64,000 nucleotides of DNA from Cinclus cinclus. Taxonomy: Eukaryota > Chordata > Aves > Passeriformes > Cinclidae. The notes under the pieces were generated by a model, which saw only the letters and a program-made list of their open reading frames with translations, was not told the DNA's origin and did no database searches. Position 1 is the first letter of the stretch. The number at the start of each line of letters is the position of its first letter. The stretch is taken from the NCBI RefSeq assembly GCF_963662255.1, contig NC_085049.1, positions 65,519,158 to 65,583,157 on the forward strand. The letters are read 5' to 3'. The position numbers and the translations under genes are program-made. This document shows positions 23,312-35,505 of this stretch, in pieces.

Positions 23312-23590
23312 GAGAGATCACAAAATCAGAAAGGTTTGCAGGGGAAGGGACCTTGGAGCCAAGCAGGTTCCAACTCCTGGATACATTCCCTTATCCCAGG
23401 GTCCTCCAGATTGGCCTTGGACACTTCCAGGGATCCAAGGGCAGCGACAGCTGCTCTGGCAATTCCAGCCCAGCCAGGAATTCCCAAGATCCCATCCATC
23501 CCTGCCCTCTGGCAGTGGAAGCCATTCCCTGTGTCCTGTCCCTCCACGCCTTGTCCCCAGTCCCTCTGCAGCTCTCCTGGAGCCCCAATA
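23312..23590 (-). mobile_element. CR1-type LINE fragment, reverse orientation (CEP41-CPA1 intergenic)
   Basis: Shared CR1 phrases in reverse (GGCCTTGGACACTTCCAGGG, AATTCCAGCCCAGCCAGGAA, CCATTCCCTGTGTCCTGTCC). The tail end is diverged (ATCACAAAATCAGAAAGG). Confidence 0.75.
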
Positions 23591-23837
23591 AATCCTGCTG
23601 ACCTCGTGTCTCAGAGCCCAATTCCCTTTCCATCATCTGCCAGAGCAAAGGCAAAACCACTACCTTCCTTCCTTTTTGTCCTTGCTATTTTCATGCCCTT
23701 TCAATCAATTCCTTTTCCAGACCACTGCCCCAGCACACCCTCCCTGGTCTGGCACCAACTCCTGTTCCAAAAGGACTTTCCCACCCTATCTGGGAAAAAG
23801 GGAGAACAACCACAAGTTTTTCTCATCCTTCTTTCCA

Positions 23838-23847
23838 TTTATTTATT
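23838..23847 (-). terminator. CPA1 polyadenylation signals (two overlapping AATAAA, minus strand)
   Basis: Plus-strand TTTATTTATT, giving AATAAATAAA on the coding strand about 60 bases past the CPA1 stop. A short 3' UTR of this kind suits an abundantly made secreted enzyme. Confidence 0.7.
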
Positions 23848-23905
23848 GACTGACTGATTGATTGCCTTCTTCCCCCTCTGCAGCTGCTCCAGCCCTGATC
23901 CCAGC

Positions 23906-26665
23906 TCAGTACAAGTTGTCCCGGGTGTGCTCCATGATGACCTTCAGTGCCAGCCAGGTCTCCTCAGCGGTGGGAATGATCTGTTTGGCGGGCAGCAGGA
24001 ACCCGTAACGCCCGGTATCCCGCAGCTCAAAGGTGAAGGAATATTTAATCCCCTGGTTGTAGGTCCAGTCGATGGTTCCTCCACTAGCTCTGTCTGAGGG
24101 AGGAAAACATGGGAGAGGTTTGACCTCCTTGGACAGGAATTCCATGAGATACTTGGCCAGTGAGAGGGATGATTTTGGGATTTGGGGATTTTGGGGCTGC
24201 CCCAGCACTTACAGATGGTGGTGATGATGCTGCCATACTTGTACTGGGTGCCGTACAGAGAGGACAGAGCTGCCACAGCCTTGGCAGAAACCTCGTGCTG
24301 GGAATACAGAGAAGGGAGAAGGATGAGCCAAAGAAAGGACAAACCTGTGGGATGCAGCTTTTTTTGGGTACGAAAAGATGCCAGAGCTCCCAGCTTCCCA
24401 ATGGATGCAGGACAGAAGTGGCTCCTCCTTGGAGCAGCAGCAGAGCTCCACCCCATCCCAACCCCTCAAACCAGAGGAGTCTCACCAGTTCCTGCTGGTC
24501 TGGCACCGCGGTGTAGGTGTAGCCATAGGGATAGAGCAGGAGCTGGGAGTAGCTGTGGATGGACACAAAAGCCTTGATGTTGCCGTGGCTCTTGACAAAG
24601 TCCACGATGGATTTCACCTCGGGCTCCGAGTTGGCGTAGGGTCCATGGTACGTCTCCGAGCAGGGGCTTGAGCTGGCTCCAGCCTCTGTGGAGAAGAGGA
24701 TGGTGAGAACACAGTGGGAATTTGGGGTTTTTCCCACCCCCTCATGTCCTTGGTGGTGATCAAGGAATGCTCCTAGGGTTCTTCCTAGAGATTAGTGTGG
24801 TGACTTTCATTTGTCACCGGGTGAAATCAAAGCCCTGGTGGAGCTCAAACCCTCGGCTCTGCCACAGAGAGCAAATCCCACGTCTTCCCCAGGGAACATC
24901 AATGGATCTTTGAGCCAGAAACAGCTTTGGAGCCTCCAGCTGGAGAGTGGAAACGCTCCACAGGGGCACGGGGACAGCTCTGACCTCCAAAACCTGCGTC
25001 CCAGTTGCGGTTGGGGTCCACTCCGACACAGATGGAGCCCGAGTGCTTGGACCTGGTCTTGCGCCACAGGCGGTTCTGGAAGGGCAGAGCCACCTCAGCT
25101 GGTGCCCAGGGCTCGTGGTGCTCCCCTTCCCATCCCATGGAAACGTGGATGAGGAGGCTTTGCCCTCTCAGGGACATGCAGCACCCCCAGTCCTGGTCCC
25201 CAGCCCCATCCAGTGTGGCTGTGGAAACCGGGGGGAGGAAATCTGGGGCGGTACCGTGGTCTGGGTGAAGGCAAAGCCATCTGGGTTGGTGACAATCTCC
25301 AGGAAGATGTCCATCGTTTCCAGGATGGAGGCCACGCCTTCGTTATTTGCATGATCCTGGACAATCTAGAGAGGATGGAGGTTTGGGGCTCCCTGACTTC
25401 CCTGTGGGATCACCCACCTGGATCCCAGAGCTCCTGAGGACCAGGTGGCTCTTTTGGGATGTGTCTGTACCTTCTTGGCAAACCAGACACCGCTGGCCTG
25501 TGTCACCCACTCACGGGAGTGGATCCCGGTGTCGATCCAGATGGCTGGGCGGTTCGTGCCCCCTGTGCTGAACTGGGAGAGCAGAGAGAGGGGGGATTGG
25601 CTTTGTCCCTGTCACCGCTTTCCCCTCTGGATCACGATCCCCAAATCCTCACCTTGAGCACGTAGAGGGGACGGTTCTCGGTCGAGCGGCCGATCTCCAG
25701 CTTGCTCACCAGGTTGGGGTTCTCAGCCACCAGCATGTCCATGAAATTGTAGATCTGGGAATGAGGATTGTGGGGGTCACCCTTAGCTCGCCTCCTGCCC
25801 AAGAGCAAGCTGTTTCCCCCAAAATGCCCCAAATCTTGTGCTTTCCCACCTCATTTATGGTGTGGTAGGCCTCGTAGTTGAAGGTGTTGGTGTTGAGCGG
25901 CAGCTGGCGGGTGCTGCGGAGCATTTCCATCTGTTCTTCATCCAGCAGGGCCTGTGGGACACTGGGTGGGATAAGCCTCGTTCCCACTGGATGGGATCCC
26001 ACCTCTCCCCCGCAGCACTGACCTGCACATCCTCGATCATGATGGAATAGGAGACCCCAGCAGCCTCCAGGTGGGCTTTGACTGCCTGCAGGCTGGGGAA
26101 GGGTACGTGGATGTCCACAGGCAGGCCGAGTTCACGGGGACCCAGCCAGAAATCCAGCTGGATGGGGGAAAATGGACATAAAGGGTCAGATCCTGCCTCG
26201 GCATGCGCCCCCCAGCCTGTCCTGCTTTTCACCGCTTGGTTCCCATCATCCCACATCCAGCTCCATCCCTGCTTCGCTTGGGGGGTGTAAAACAAAGGCA
26301 GTGGGCTGGGGTTGTCCCCAGAATCCTTCTCCACGCCTAGTACCTGCAGATGCTCCAGGCCCTGCAGCTCCTGCACCTTCTGCAGGTCCTCATCGCTCTG
26401 GGGGACGATGCGCAGCACCTGGTGCCTGTGGGGTTGGGGAACGTGGGACAAGCTCTGGCCCCATTAGTCCGGCCTAACCCCACCCCATCCATCCCCACAT
26501 TGCAGGGATTTCCCCCTGGCCTTTTCCCTGTGCTCCTTCGGGGCTGAACCAGCTCCTTTTGCCCCACCCGGTGCCACCATCCCCATCCTGACCCCCCTAC
26601 CCAATGAAGGTCTCGGTGCAGGTGGCCACTGCCACCAGGGCAGCCAGGAGCACAGGGAGCCTCAT
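23906..26665 (-). CDS. CPA1: CPA1, carboxypeptidase A1 (pancreatic zymogen)
   Basis: Secreted zinc metallocarboxypeptidase (M14A) that removes C-terminal aliphatic and aromatic residues from dietary peptides. Exons in gene order: 26665-26601, 26425-26344, 26157-26023, 25951-25850, 25754-25653, 25572-25471, 25365-25255, 25075-24985, 24685-24486, 24297-24213, 24093-23906; 420 residues (human 419). Signal peptide [16 protein letters not shown]; propeptide to about Arg109, in RSTR before [11 protein letters not shown], the likely tryptic activation site. Mature enzyme: zinc ligands His180 and Glu183 (GIHSREW) and the His of [18 protein letters not shown]; Tyr359, Ile366 (position 255 of bovine numbering, A-type pocket), Thr379 (268) and catalytic Glu381 (270). 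Thr at 268 and [14 protein letters not shown] favour CPA1 over CPA2. It lies tail to tail with CEP41, as in human. A weak TATA-like TTTAAG lies about 50 bases upstream of the ATG. Confidence 0.95.
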
Positions 26666-27434
26666 GGTCAGCAGGGAGAGCTGGTCTCACATCCCAATAG
26701 TGCCCTGGGGCCTCTTAAATCCCATGCGAGGGCGGCCCCAGCCCAGCCCCTCCAGCTGTCCCTTTTCCCAAGGCCCTGGGAAGGCTCTGGCTGCCACCAG
26801 CCAAGGTCAGGCCCCGGCGTCCCCATCCAGACAATCCCAGTCCTAGCCAAACCTGTCCCAGAAACCAGCTGAGGCCGTGAGTCAGCTGCCAGCAAGGCGA
26901 GACCAGGAGGTGCCAAAATCCCACAGCTCCCAGCGCCGGCTGAGGGGAGGGAAAGGATCAGTTTGGGTTGAGAATGCGCAAAATGCAGATTTTCACTTTG
27001 TGAGCTGGATCCCTAAACCACAGTGGTGGGGAAAATGGTTTGAAATTTGGCTGAGGAAAGTGGTGTAAAGCTTGGCCCAGGACAGAGGTCAGAGCAGGTG
27101 ACAGTTGTCCCAGGAGCCAGAAATAAACAGCAAATTCCTGGAAGCACCGTACACCCAGCGATGGCCCTGAGGGTGCCCCACGCCCCTCCTTGTAGCCCCC
27201 CAGGGAAGGATGATGAAGCAGAACTGCTCAAAACCTCATAGATTTGGGGTTGGTTGCCCAAAAAAACCCATCTCCTCCCAGTGCTGGCTGTTGGCTCCAA
27301 AGGATGGGGACTTTGAGCCAAAATCATGGGAAAATCAACACCTGCAAGGCTGGGAGTCCTTTTCCACCTTTTTTTTTTGGAGTTTAAGCATGAAAAAAAT
27401 AAGGGTGCCTGAAACCACTGAATCTCCATGAGGA
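26666..27434. promoter_or_regulatory. CPA1 upstream region; intergenic to CPA5-like gene
   Basis: About 770 bp. On the minus strand a TTTAAG (plus 26714-26719) lies about 50 bases before the CPA1 ATG and is the best TATA candidate. Several E-boxes CAGCTG lie near 26750 and 26865-26890, of the class that PTF1 binds in acinar genes, but no full bipartite PTF1 site was made out. No other gene seen. Confidence 0.4.
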
Positions 27435-27440
27435 TTTATT
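27435..27440 (-). terminator. CPA5-like gene polyadenylation signal (AATAAA, minus strand)
   Basis: Plus-strand TTTATT, 34 bases past the stop codon. It gives an even shorter 3' UTR than CPA1. Confidence 0.7.
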
Positions 27441-27473
27441 GAGAAGAAAGGAATGCTGTGGGAGGTGCTGGGG

Positions 27474-30400
27474 TCAGTATGGATGCTCCAGGACGTGGAC
27501 CATGATGTCCAAGAGCGCTGGCCATGTCTCAGTGGCAGTGGGGACGATTTGGGAGCTGGGCAGGAGGAATCCGTAGCGCCCCGAGTCCCTCAGCTCCAAG
27601 GTGAAGGAATATTTCACCCCGTTGTCATAGGCCCAGTCGATGGTGGTGCCTCCTGCCATGTCTGCAGGGAGAGGAGCCCAGGTGGGAGCCCATTCCCAAG
27701 GGATTTGCTGCCAAATGAGGGAGGGACACTCACAGATGGTGTTGGCGATGCTGCCGTAGGTGTATTTTGTCCCGAACACGGCGGCCAAGTCGCTCACGGC
27801 CTTCTTGGCCAGTTCATTCTGCAAAGGAACCACCAAAAGTGGTGAGGTCTGGTGGATCAAAAGCAGGGGGATCTAAAGCCCATCATTCCCCATCTCTTCT
27901 ACTCTAGGTTTCCCAAAAAAAACCTTAGTTTTTGAAGTTTGAGGTCCACCCTCCACCAGGACCCAGGTGCAGGGGTTCAGTATTTGGGTTGTATCTAAGG
28001 AGAGGAGCAGGGAAGCTCCTGAGATGCTGTGCTTGATTTTGCCAGGTGGTCACAGCCCCACGTGTTGGGGCCATCTCACCATTTCTTGGTGGTCAGGTGT
28101 GGGTTCCCTCCTGTATCCGTAGGGGAAGAGCAGCATCTGGGAGTAGCTGTGGATGGAGATGACGGATTTCACACTCCCGTGGGCGCGGATGAAATCCACG
28201 ATGGCTCTCACTTCCCTCTCGGAATGGGCGTGAGGGCCACGATAGGTCTCAGAGCAGGGATTGCTGCTGGAGCCAGCACCTGGAGCAGGAGGAGGAGGAG
28301 ATCCAGAGAGGAACCCTCAGGAAGGGTTTCCATCCCGGGGTTTTTCCACTCCAGCAGAAAGTTTTGAGGCACAAACAATGCCCAGCGTGGGGACCTGCTG
28401 TCCGAGGTCTCACCTCCAAACCCAGCATCCCAATTTCTGTTGGGATCCACTCCGACACAGTGGGATCCAGCATTGATGGACCTGGTCTTGCGCCACAGGC
28501 GGTTCTAGAAGCACGTGAAGAGGAGACCAGACCAGGGATGTGAATCCCTACCCCTGCCCAAGCTTTTCCAGGGATTTCCACTCATGGGACCCAAAAACCA
28601 CAGACAGCCATATCTGGGAACAGCACTGGGACAAGATCCCCCTGGGAATCCCAACCCCTGCCCAAGCATCTCTAGGGATCTCCACTCTGCATCCCACATG
28701 GGACCAAAAATCACAGGCAGCTGTGGTTGGGGACAATGCTGGAACAAGATCTCCCCGCGGCATCCCCGCACTCACAGAGCTGTGGGTGAAGGCAAAGCCA
28801 TCTGGGTTGGTGACAATCTCCAGGAAGATGTCCATGCTGTCCAGGATGGCCGTGACAGAGGGGTCCTGCCCGTATTCCATGGTAATCTGTGCATGGAGAG
28901 GAGCAGGAGCTGCCCCAGTGCCCCTTGGACATGAGGGGTGGGACGGATGCAGGGTAAAAATTGGGGTCCCACATCCCAGGTGATCCCAAGGTCACCTTGT
29001 TGGCCATCCAGACCCCGGTGGCTTGGGTGATCCATTCCCGCGAGTGGATGCCAGTGTCCAGCCAGATGGCCGGACGCTTCGATCCCCCAGTGCTGAACTG
29101 TGCGGAATCATGGGATCATTGAGGTTGGAAAAACCCTCCAGGATCATGGAATCCAAGCTATGCCCCATTGTCCCCAGCCCAGAACCCAGGAATTCCTTGG
29201 ACACTCAAGGATGGGCATTCCAAACTTCCCTAGGCACCCCCTTCCAAGCCCTGACCACCCTTTCCACAGAGAAATTCCTGTTGGTGTCCAACCAGACCCT
29301 CCCTTGGCACAACTTCTCATCCTGAGGGGGGATTTTCCAGGTGAGGCTGCCCCAGGACCCACCTTCAGCACATACAGGGGCCTGTTCTCGTAGCTCCGCC
29401 CAATCTGGATCTTGCTGACAAGGTTGGGATGATCCTCCACCAGGACATCCATCCAGTCATAGATCTGGAAGGAGGAGCTGCTGGGTCATGAGGCTCAGCC
29501 TGGTTCTCACCTTTTGGTTTTGAGGGTATCCAGCACCGGATGCAACAGGCAAAGCTTCCCTGGGGAAGCTCTGGTGTTTCCCTGGAGACCTGGGGCTTGC
29601 CTGGAGAAAGATCTCACATTTTCCTGGAGAACACGAGGTGTCTGAGGCTCCATGTGAGCACATCACAAGGTTTTTGGGGAAGCAGAATGAATGGTGAGGG
29701 AAAAAGCTCTGAGACTCCCCCAACACCATCACAGCCCCCACCAGTCCCAAACTGGGCTCCAAATACCCCCGCAGTTAAGCTGAAAATGTCTTCCACAGGG
29801 TTGGGAAGATTCCAGGAATGGCCACGCCAGATGTGGAAGGTTTCCCAGTCTCCCATCTCAGCTAAAAGCTCAACCACAGAGGAGAAGAGTGTCCCAGGGA
29901 GGTCTCACCTGTCACCAAGAACTCACCACAACATTTCCCACATGGGAGTGACCCCAGCAGGACCAAGCCAGTGCTCTGCAGAGAAAGGTACCTCGTCTAT
30001 CGTGTGGTAGGAGGCGAAATCAAACATCCTGGAGCTTCTCTTTACCCTCCTAGACCTCCTCATGCTTTCCTTTTCTTCATCCAGTAATTCCTGGTTAGGA
30101 GGTGAAAAAAAAAAATATCAGGCTGAAAGGAGCAGGGGGTTGGATTGTTTTTTTTTTCCCATTTCTTGATTTCCAGCCTTTTGGACTTTCTCTCAGGGTT
30201 GAGCTGCAGGAGCTTGACTTGATCTCATCATAGCCATTACCTGCACATCCTCAATCATGATGCTGTAGGAAAAATTACGGGAATCCAGGAATTTTTTCAC
30301 TCCTTGGAGGCTGGGGAAGGACACCCGCAGGTCCACGGGGTGGCCAGGACTGTTGGGGTGACGCCAGAAGTCCACCTGGGAAGAAGTTGAGCTGAAAGGG

Positions 30401-32626
30401 AGAGCTCAGCCCCCATCCTGTGCTGGTGCTCATCCACTGAGCTCCCCAGCACCTCCAGGGTCTCACAGGAGTTTCCATGAAGGATCTAAAAAGGTTATTT
30501 GGACAAATTTGGGCCACAGATGGATGTCTGGATAGCAACCTACAGAAATGTTTCAGCCTAAGTTGTTTGAGTAAATATTTGTGGGATGTTCCCAGATCAT
30601 ATGAAACAGGAGCTCTGAGCCCTAGGAACCCCAGTTTGAGTTCATATTTATGTGGTTCTAAATTACACATCTCCAAAATGGGGAGGGAAAAGGATGGGAT
30701 GGCGAAAGAAGGAGAGAGGCCTGGATTCACCAGGGCCTGTGTCTGGGGAGTGCTCAGGACTCCTCAGAACTCACCTGCAGTTCCTCCTGCTCGCCCAGCA
30801 CCCCGAGCAGGGCGATCTGCTCCTCGTTCCTGGCCTTGACACGCAGGACCTGGTCCCTGCAGGGAGGCAGAGGGGTCACAGGGAGGGGACTCCGGGCTGG
30901 GGGGAGGCTGAGGAAGCTCCACACCAGCTCACAGGGTTGGAAAATACATCAGTCGTTGGTGTTGAGAAAAAAAAAAAATGCAGGTTCAGACAAGCCATGA
31001 TGGGGAAAGAGCAAGTGCTGGGGGAACCTGAGATGATCTCCAGACTTGTTTGATCAGCTCCCAAGATGCTGGGGGATATCTCACATGGATATGTTCTCTA
31101 TCTGTGGATGTATTCCCTAGCAGAGGTCCCAGTCCAGCCTGGATGGGCTTCCCAAGGACAGGCTGGATTTTCCTCCTGGAGAGGAGGAAATGTTCTATGG
31201 GAGAGAAGTTTTGTCATTTCAGATCAATCCTCCAACCTCTCCTGTTGGGCAGTGCTTAAAGCCATTCCCAAAGTGGCACAAAATTCCTTCACCTTTCCCC
31301 TTTTGTACCTTTCTTCCTCTTAACTCCTCCTTTATCAGTTTAACCACGCCCCCCAGGATGATAACAATTTCCATTTGCCCATTTCCTGCCTGGAGGACTC
31401 AGGCATTAAATCCTTGTGATTTCTGCCAAAATCAGGGAGCAGCCCTGATATTCCTTGGACAGTCTTGGATCCCTCCAAGCACCCCCTGCCTGGAGGAGAG
31501 TGATGGGATACTGGATGGATCCCTCATCATGTCCGAGGAGGAAGGAAAGCAGGAAGGAAGGTGGGTTGGTCGCATCACAGAATATCCTGAGCTGGAAGGG
31601 GCCCACAAGGATCAAATCCAACTCCAGGCTCTGCCCGGACACCCCAACGTTCCCACCCTGTCCTTGAGAGTGTTGTCCAAACACTCCTGGAGCTCTGGGA
31701 ATGTGACCATTCCTTGGTGAGCCTGGGCAATGCCCAGCCCCCTCTGGATGAGAAACCTTTCCTGATATCCAGCCTAAACCCCCCTGGCACAGCTCCATGT
31801 GTTCCCTGGGTCCTGTCCCTGGTCATGAGATCACCAGCTCTGGCATGGCTCCAGCTGGTGGGATGTCCAACATCCTGGGGGTACATTTTTATGGATAGGT
31901 TTTCCCTACTCTGAACAGGCAATTCCCACTTTTTCCTACAAGTTAGTTCTCATTGCCAACTCAATCATCCAGACCTTTCTGGAAATGGGTTGGAAGCTTT
32001 GGGAGTTGTGGGTGGTCATCACCCCCACCCCCCTACACTCCATGCCCCCTTCTCAGCCTCATTCCTGCACTGGACTGTGCTGTTCTTTTCTTCAGGAGCT
32101 ACAGCCAGGATGTTCATCCTGGAAAAGTGCTGCCCTCCTTCCTCAGGGCCCCTTCTCCAGCCACATCTTGTTCTTTCCCACGGTGTGTTATTCCCAGAAA
32201 TCCTTGGCTGTTATTCCCAGCAATCCTTGGGTTTTTATTCCCAGCAACCCTTGGATGATTCTACCGCCTTGTGTTTGAGCCATACACATCATCCCCTGAT
32301 CCTCTGGGATTCCACAGCCTGGCAAAGCTTGGAGCAATGCCCTCAGAATTCAGCATTCTCTGATTTTTACCTGCTGCATGCTCCAAACCTGGGATGAAAC
32401 CAAACCTTTCCTGGTTGGGAAAAAATCCTGTCGGATTTCCATCCTCTGGGATGTCACCCTTCTGGTTGACCCCGAAGGGGACTGGTGGGGCTGGGCCTCT
32501 CTCACCTGGATCCCCATCCCAGCCGTGGTGTCCCACCGCCCCCTGCTCCAGCCGGACTCACCCCACGAAGAGCTGCTCCATGCTGCTGACCCCCAGGAGG
32601 GCGAGGAAGACCAGGAGGGTCTCCAT
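27474..32626 (-). CDS. CPA5: CPA5-like carboxypeptidase A
   Basis: M14A zinc carboxypeptidase zymogen, second of three tandem copies. Exons: 32626-32562, 30856-30775, 30375-30241, 30090-29992, 29464-29363, 29097-28996, 28886-28776, 28504-28414, 28279-28080, 27818-27734, 27661-27474; 419 residues. Signal peptide [15 protein letters not shown]; propeptide [19 protein letters not shown], which resembles human CPA5. Zinc ligands His179 and Glu182, [19 protein letters not shown], Tyr358, Ile365 at the 255 position (A-type), Thr-Leu-Glu380 as the catalytic segment. The activation region reads [14 protein letters not shown], with an RVKR furin-type motif. It keeps CPA1-like [23 protein letters not shown]5 is chosen from the propeptide and its position between CPA2 and CPA1; a bird-specific CPA1 duplicate is the alternative. 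C-terminus LEHPY. Confidence 0.8.
29103..29330 (-). mobile_element. CR1-type LINE fragment, reverse orientation (CPA5-like intron)
   Basis: GGAATCATGGGATCATTGAG begins six bases from an exon border (exon 28996-29097). Then GGTTGGAAAAACCCTCCAGG and CCCTGACCACCCTTTCCACA, phrases of a different CR1 subfamily from the majority here. The insertion now supplies the branch-point and pyrimidine-tract neighbourhood of that acceptor. Confidence 0.7.
31575..31905 (-). mobile_element. CR1-type LINE fragment, reverse orientation (CPA5-like intron 1)
   Basis: CACAGAATATCCTGAGCTGG, AAGGATCAAATCCAACTCCA, ATGAGAAACCTTTCCTGATA and CCAGCCTAAACCCCCCTGGC are hallmarks of another CR1 3' subfamily. About 330 bp within the 1.7 kb first intron. 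Confidence 0.8.
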
Positions 32627-33130
32627 GGTGGGTGGGAACAGAGCCACAGCCTCGAGGACGGACAGAACTCCCTTGGTGGTCAGGGTCCCTCCCAGAGCTT
32701 CTCACCAGGGCCGCATCCGCGCGTCGGCAGGGACAAACAGAGCAGGCAGGAAGGGCTCCCGCGAGCCCAAATGTTTGCTTTATTTGGCAAAGTCAACACA
32801 AGAGCAGCCAAATTAGGGAGGATCTGATAACGTCTTCCTCGGTGAGCGGGTCCTGGATGAGTGTCCCTGCTCCCAGCTCCAAGCTGCTGTGGATATGGGT
32901 GGCTCCCAACCCAAGGGCGTGGGATGGTGGGGATGGCGTGGTCACAGGAGCCCCAAAACCACAAGGAAGCACCTCTTTGTTTCCATGAATTTCTTCATTG
33001 CACATTGCTATGAGTAAGTCAATCATAATTATGGTTAGTAATGCATGTGTAATGCAAGCTTCTACAAAGTTACTTGTAGAAAAAGCAAGCCTTTAAACAT
33101 AGACTTATTTATGATTAATTAGTTTATGCA

Positions 33131-33154
33131 TCCATCTATCTATCTATCTATCTA
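33131..33154. repeat. TCTA microsatellite
   Basis: Five to six tandem TCTA units in an AT-rich stretch. Confidence 0.85.
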
Positions 33155-33744
33155 AATACATAAAATGTAAAAACACATTAGTCAAATTATTCATCAAACC
33201 TTTCCCAGGAGTGGGGCCACTTGATGGTGGATGAAATCTCACTTCAAAGCTGATGGAAGTCGTGGAGTCAGAGGTGCACAAGGACGTTCACCTGGGGTAA
33301 TGGTCGGACAGAAAAGCTCATTTTTGGGTAGAAAATGAATTACTTTTATGTTTTCAGTGTAAGCAGTGGCTCTGGAGCAGCTGGGGCTATCCCAGGAGGT
33401 CAGTTTGTCAGAGGTGTCTTTGTTCCCCGGTTAAAGCAGCGCCTTTGTTCTGCAGGTTACAGCGGGGCCTTTGTTGGGCCTTATCTGTGCTGCCCCAAGC
33501 TCCCACCGCGCTTGTCAGGGATGCTCCGTGTTCCTGGGCTGTGTTCCCAGGCTGGCAGGCACCTCCCAGGGCAGGTTTTTACAGCTGACATCCCCTGTCC
33601 ATGTTTTTCTCCATTAAATCCTGGGAATACCGGCTGCACAGAGAGCAGGAGGTGCCATGGGGAAGGTGCCGGGGTCTGTTGGGATCTGTGGAGCAGAGCT
33701 GGTGCTGTTGCTGTGGTGGTTCCAGGATCCTCCTCGAGAAGGGA

Positions 33745-34000
33745 TCCTGGGATTTTTGAGGTGGGAAGGGACCATGGGAGGCCTGTATCCAATGCCTGGA
33801 TGAAGCGTGGCCAGCTCTGGGACCCACCAGCTCCCTCCTTGTTGGATCTTGGAGACTTCCAGAGATGGAAGCTGCACTGCCCCCCTGGAACCAGGTCCTG
33901 CTGCTTCTCCTGGTGGAAAGCATTTCCTGATGTGCCTCCTGGCTCTCCCTCCTTCCAGCTGATGCTGCTGTCTCTCCCATCGCTCTCTGTGGTGAAGAGC
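33745..34000 (-). mobile_element. Probable CR1-type LINE fragment, reverse orientation
   Basis: GAGGTGGGAAGGGACCATGG at one end and TCTGTGGTGAAGAGCTTGGC at the other resemble 3' regions of older CR1 subfamilies. Diverged, so less certain than the others. Confidence 0.4.
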
Positions 34001-34979
34001 TTGGCTCTGTTTCCTCAATAATCTCCTTCATTGGGATGGGAAGATCCCTGTTATCACCTCCAGCCCATCTCCCACCACGGCACACACCCAGATCTCTCTG
34101 GAGTCAGGGCTCCCGACCTGGATGAGCTCTCCTCACACCAAGCACTTAAAGAGGAGGGTACAGGGGGCCTCAAGCCCTGGATGGTTGAAATAAGATTCCA
34201 AGCCAGGACAAGGTCACAGTTCCACATTCCCAGCCGAGGCTCCTCAGGCTCTGCAGTTCCTGCTCTGGAGACAAGAGCTCATCCAGCTCCAAGAGCCAAC
34301 TGTGTGCCCTGTCCCTGGGATTTACCATCTCTGCTTTTTAATCACCAGGCAGAGGATGGGATTTTGGGATGTTGGTGCCACTGGATAAGGCCATGAGCAG
34401 AGGGGACAGGGACACTGGCTGCCCAAGCATGGCTTTGCTCTCCAAAACATCTGCTTCTTACCCAAATCCAGACCCCCAGGGTATTTCCTTCTGCCTCAGC
34501 TGGGCCTTCCCCTGTTCCTGCCAACAGCTCCATGCCCTGAGTCCACAGGGTTTTATCGGACACATGGACACTGTTTGCTCTCCTGCCAGGCTCCCGAGGG
34601 TGAGTAACTCACCAGCTGCTGGGGGGTCACAAGACACCAAGATAAACCTGTTAGACTCGATAATCACCACAGCAGCAGCAGCCAGCGCTAATCTCTGATC
34701 CTTCAGGGCCTCCTGAGCTCTTTGCTCTTAAATCCCCAAGAAATTTGCAGGATTAACGATGGAACGAGGTGCTCCTGAGGTGTCCTCCCATCTCCATCTT
34801 CCCTCCAAGCACATCTGCTGGGAATGTGGGGAGGGGGAGAAAAGGAGCAGCCAAATATCTGGGGGTGTACATTAGAGGAGAGTGATCGGGGGTTTGGCAG
34901 GGTCCTGAGGCTTGTTAAGGGAAATTAAATTCCTTTAATCAGTTCCATAGCCTGGATTATGCTAACACCAGGCCCTCTG

Positions 34980-35290
34980 TGCCAGCCCCTTCAACCTGGA
35001 GAAGAGAAGGCTCCAGGGAGAGCTCAGAGCCTTTTCCAGGGACTAAAGGGGCTCCAGGAGAGCTGGACATGGCCTGGGTACAAGGCATGGAGGGACAGGA
35101 CACAGGGAATGGCTTCAGATTGGAAAAGGGGAGATTTGGGAAGGAATTCCTGGCTGGGCTGGAATTGCCAGAGCAGCTGTGGCTGCCCCTGGATCCCTGT
35201 CAGTGCCCAAGGCCAGGCTGGACATTGGGGCTGGGAGCACCTGGGACAGTGGGAGGTGTCCCTGCCATGGCAGGGCTGGCACCAGGAGGT
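34980..35290 (+). mobile_element. CR1-type LINE 3' fragment (CPA5-CPA2 intergenic)
   Basis: AACCTGGAGAAGAGAAGGCT through GGGACAGGACACAGGGAATG and CCTGGATCCCTGTCAGTGCC to GGGAGGTGTCCCTGCCATGG. The tail is missing or replaced by GGCAAGGGAGGGC repeats. Confidence 0.8.
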
Positions 35291-35422
35291 GCCAGGCAAG
35301 GGAGGGCATGGAGGCAAAGCAAGTATGGGCAAGGGAGGGCTGTGTCCCAAAATCTCCTGAGGGATGTGTCACACACAAGGAACAGGAACACATCAAACAC
35401 CACAGGGGGAGTGCACAGGGGG

Positions 35423-35428
35423 TTTATT
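35423..35428 (-). terminator. CPA2 polyadenylation signal (AATAAA, minus strand)
   Basis: Plus-strand TTTATT about 80 bases past the CPA2 stop codon. Confidence 0.65.
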
Positions 35429-35505
35429 CAGCCATTTCTATCACTGCAGCCAACACAGAGGATTTATGAGCTGGTGCTGCAGAGAGCCGAGTCCCAGCCC
35501 AGCTC

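Larger units (their letters stand above)
32627..35422. other. Intergenic stretch between CPA5-like gene and CPA2
   Basis: About 2.8 kb. It holds a TCTA microsatellite (33131-33154), a probable CR1 copy (about 33745-34000) and a certain one (34980-35290). No TATA box was found close upstream of the CPA5-like start. No additional carboxypeptidase exon (for example for CPA4) could be found in any frame. Confidence 0.6.

Noticed and set aside
32627..35500. Search for a fourth carboxypeptidase (CPA4) between the CPA5-like gene and CPA2
   Set aside because: No GIHSREW, DPNRNW or FELRD exon in any frame; the long frames here are from CR1 copies and C-rich DNA.
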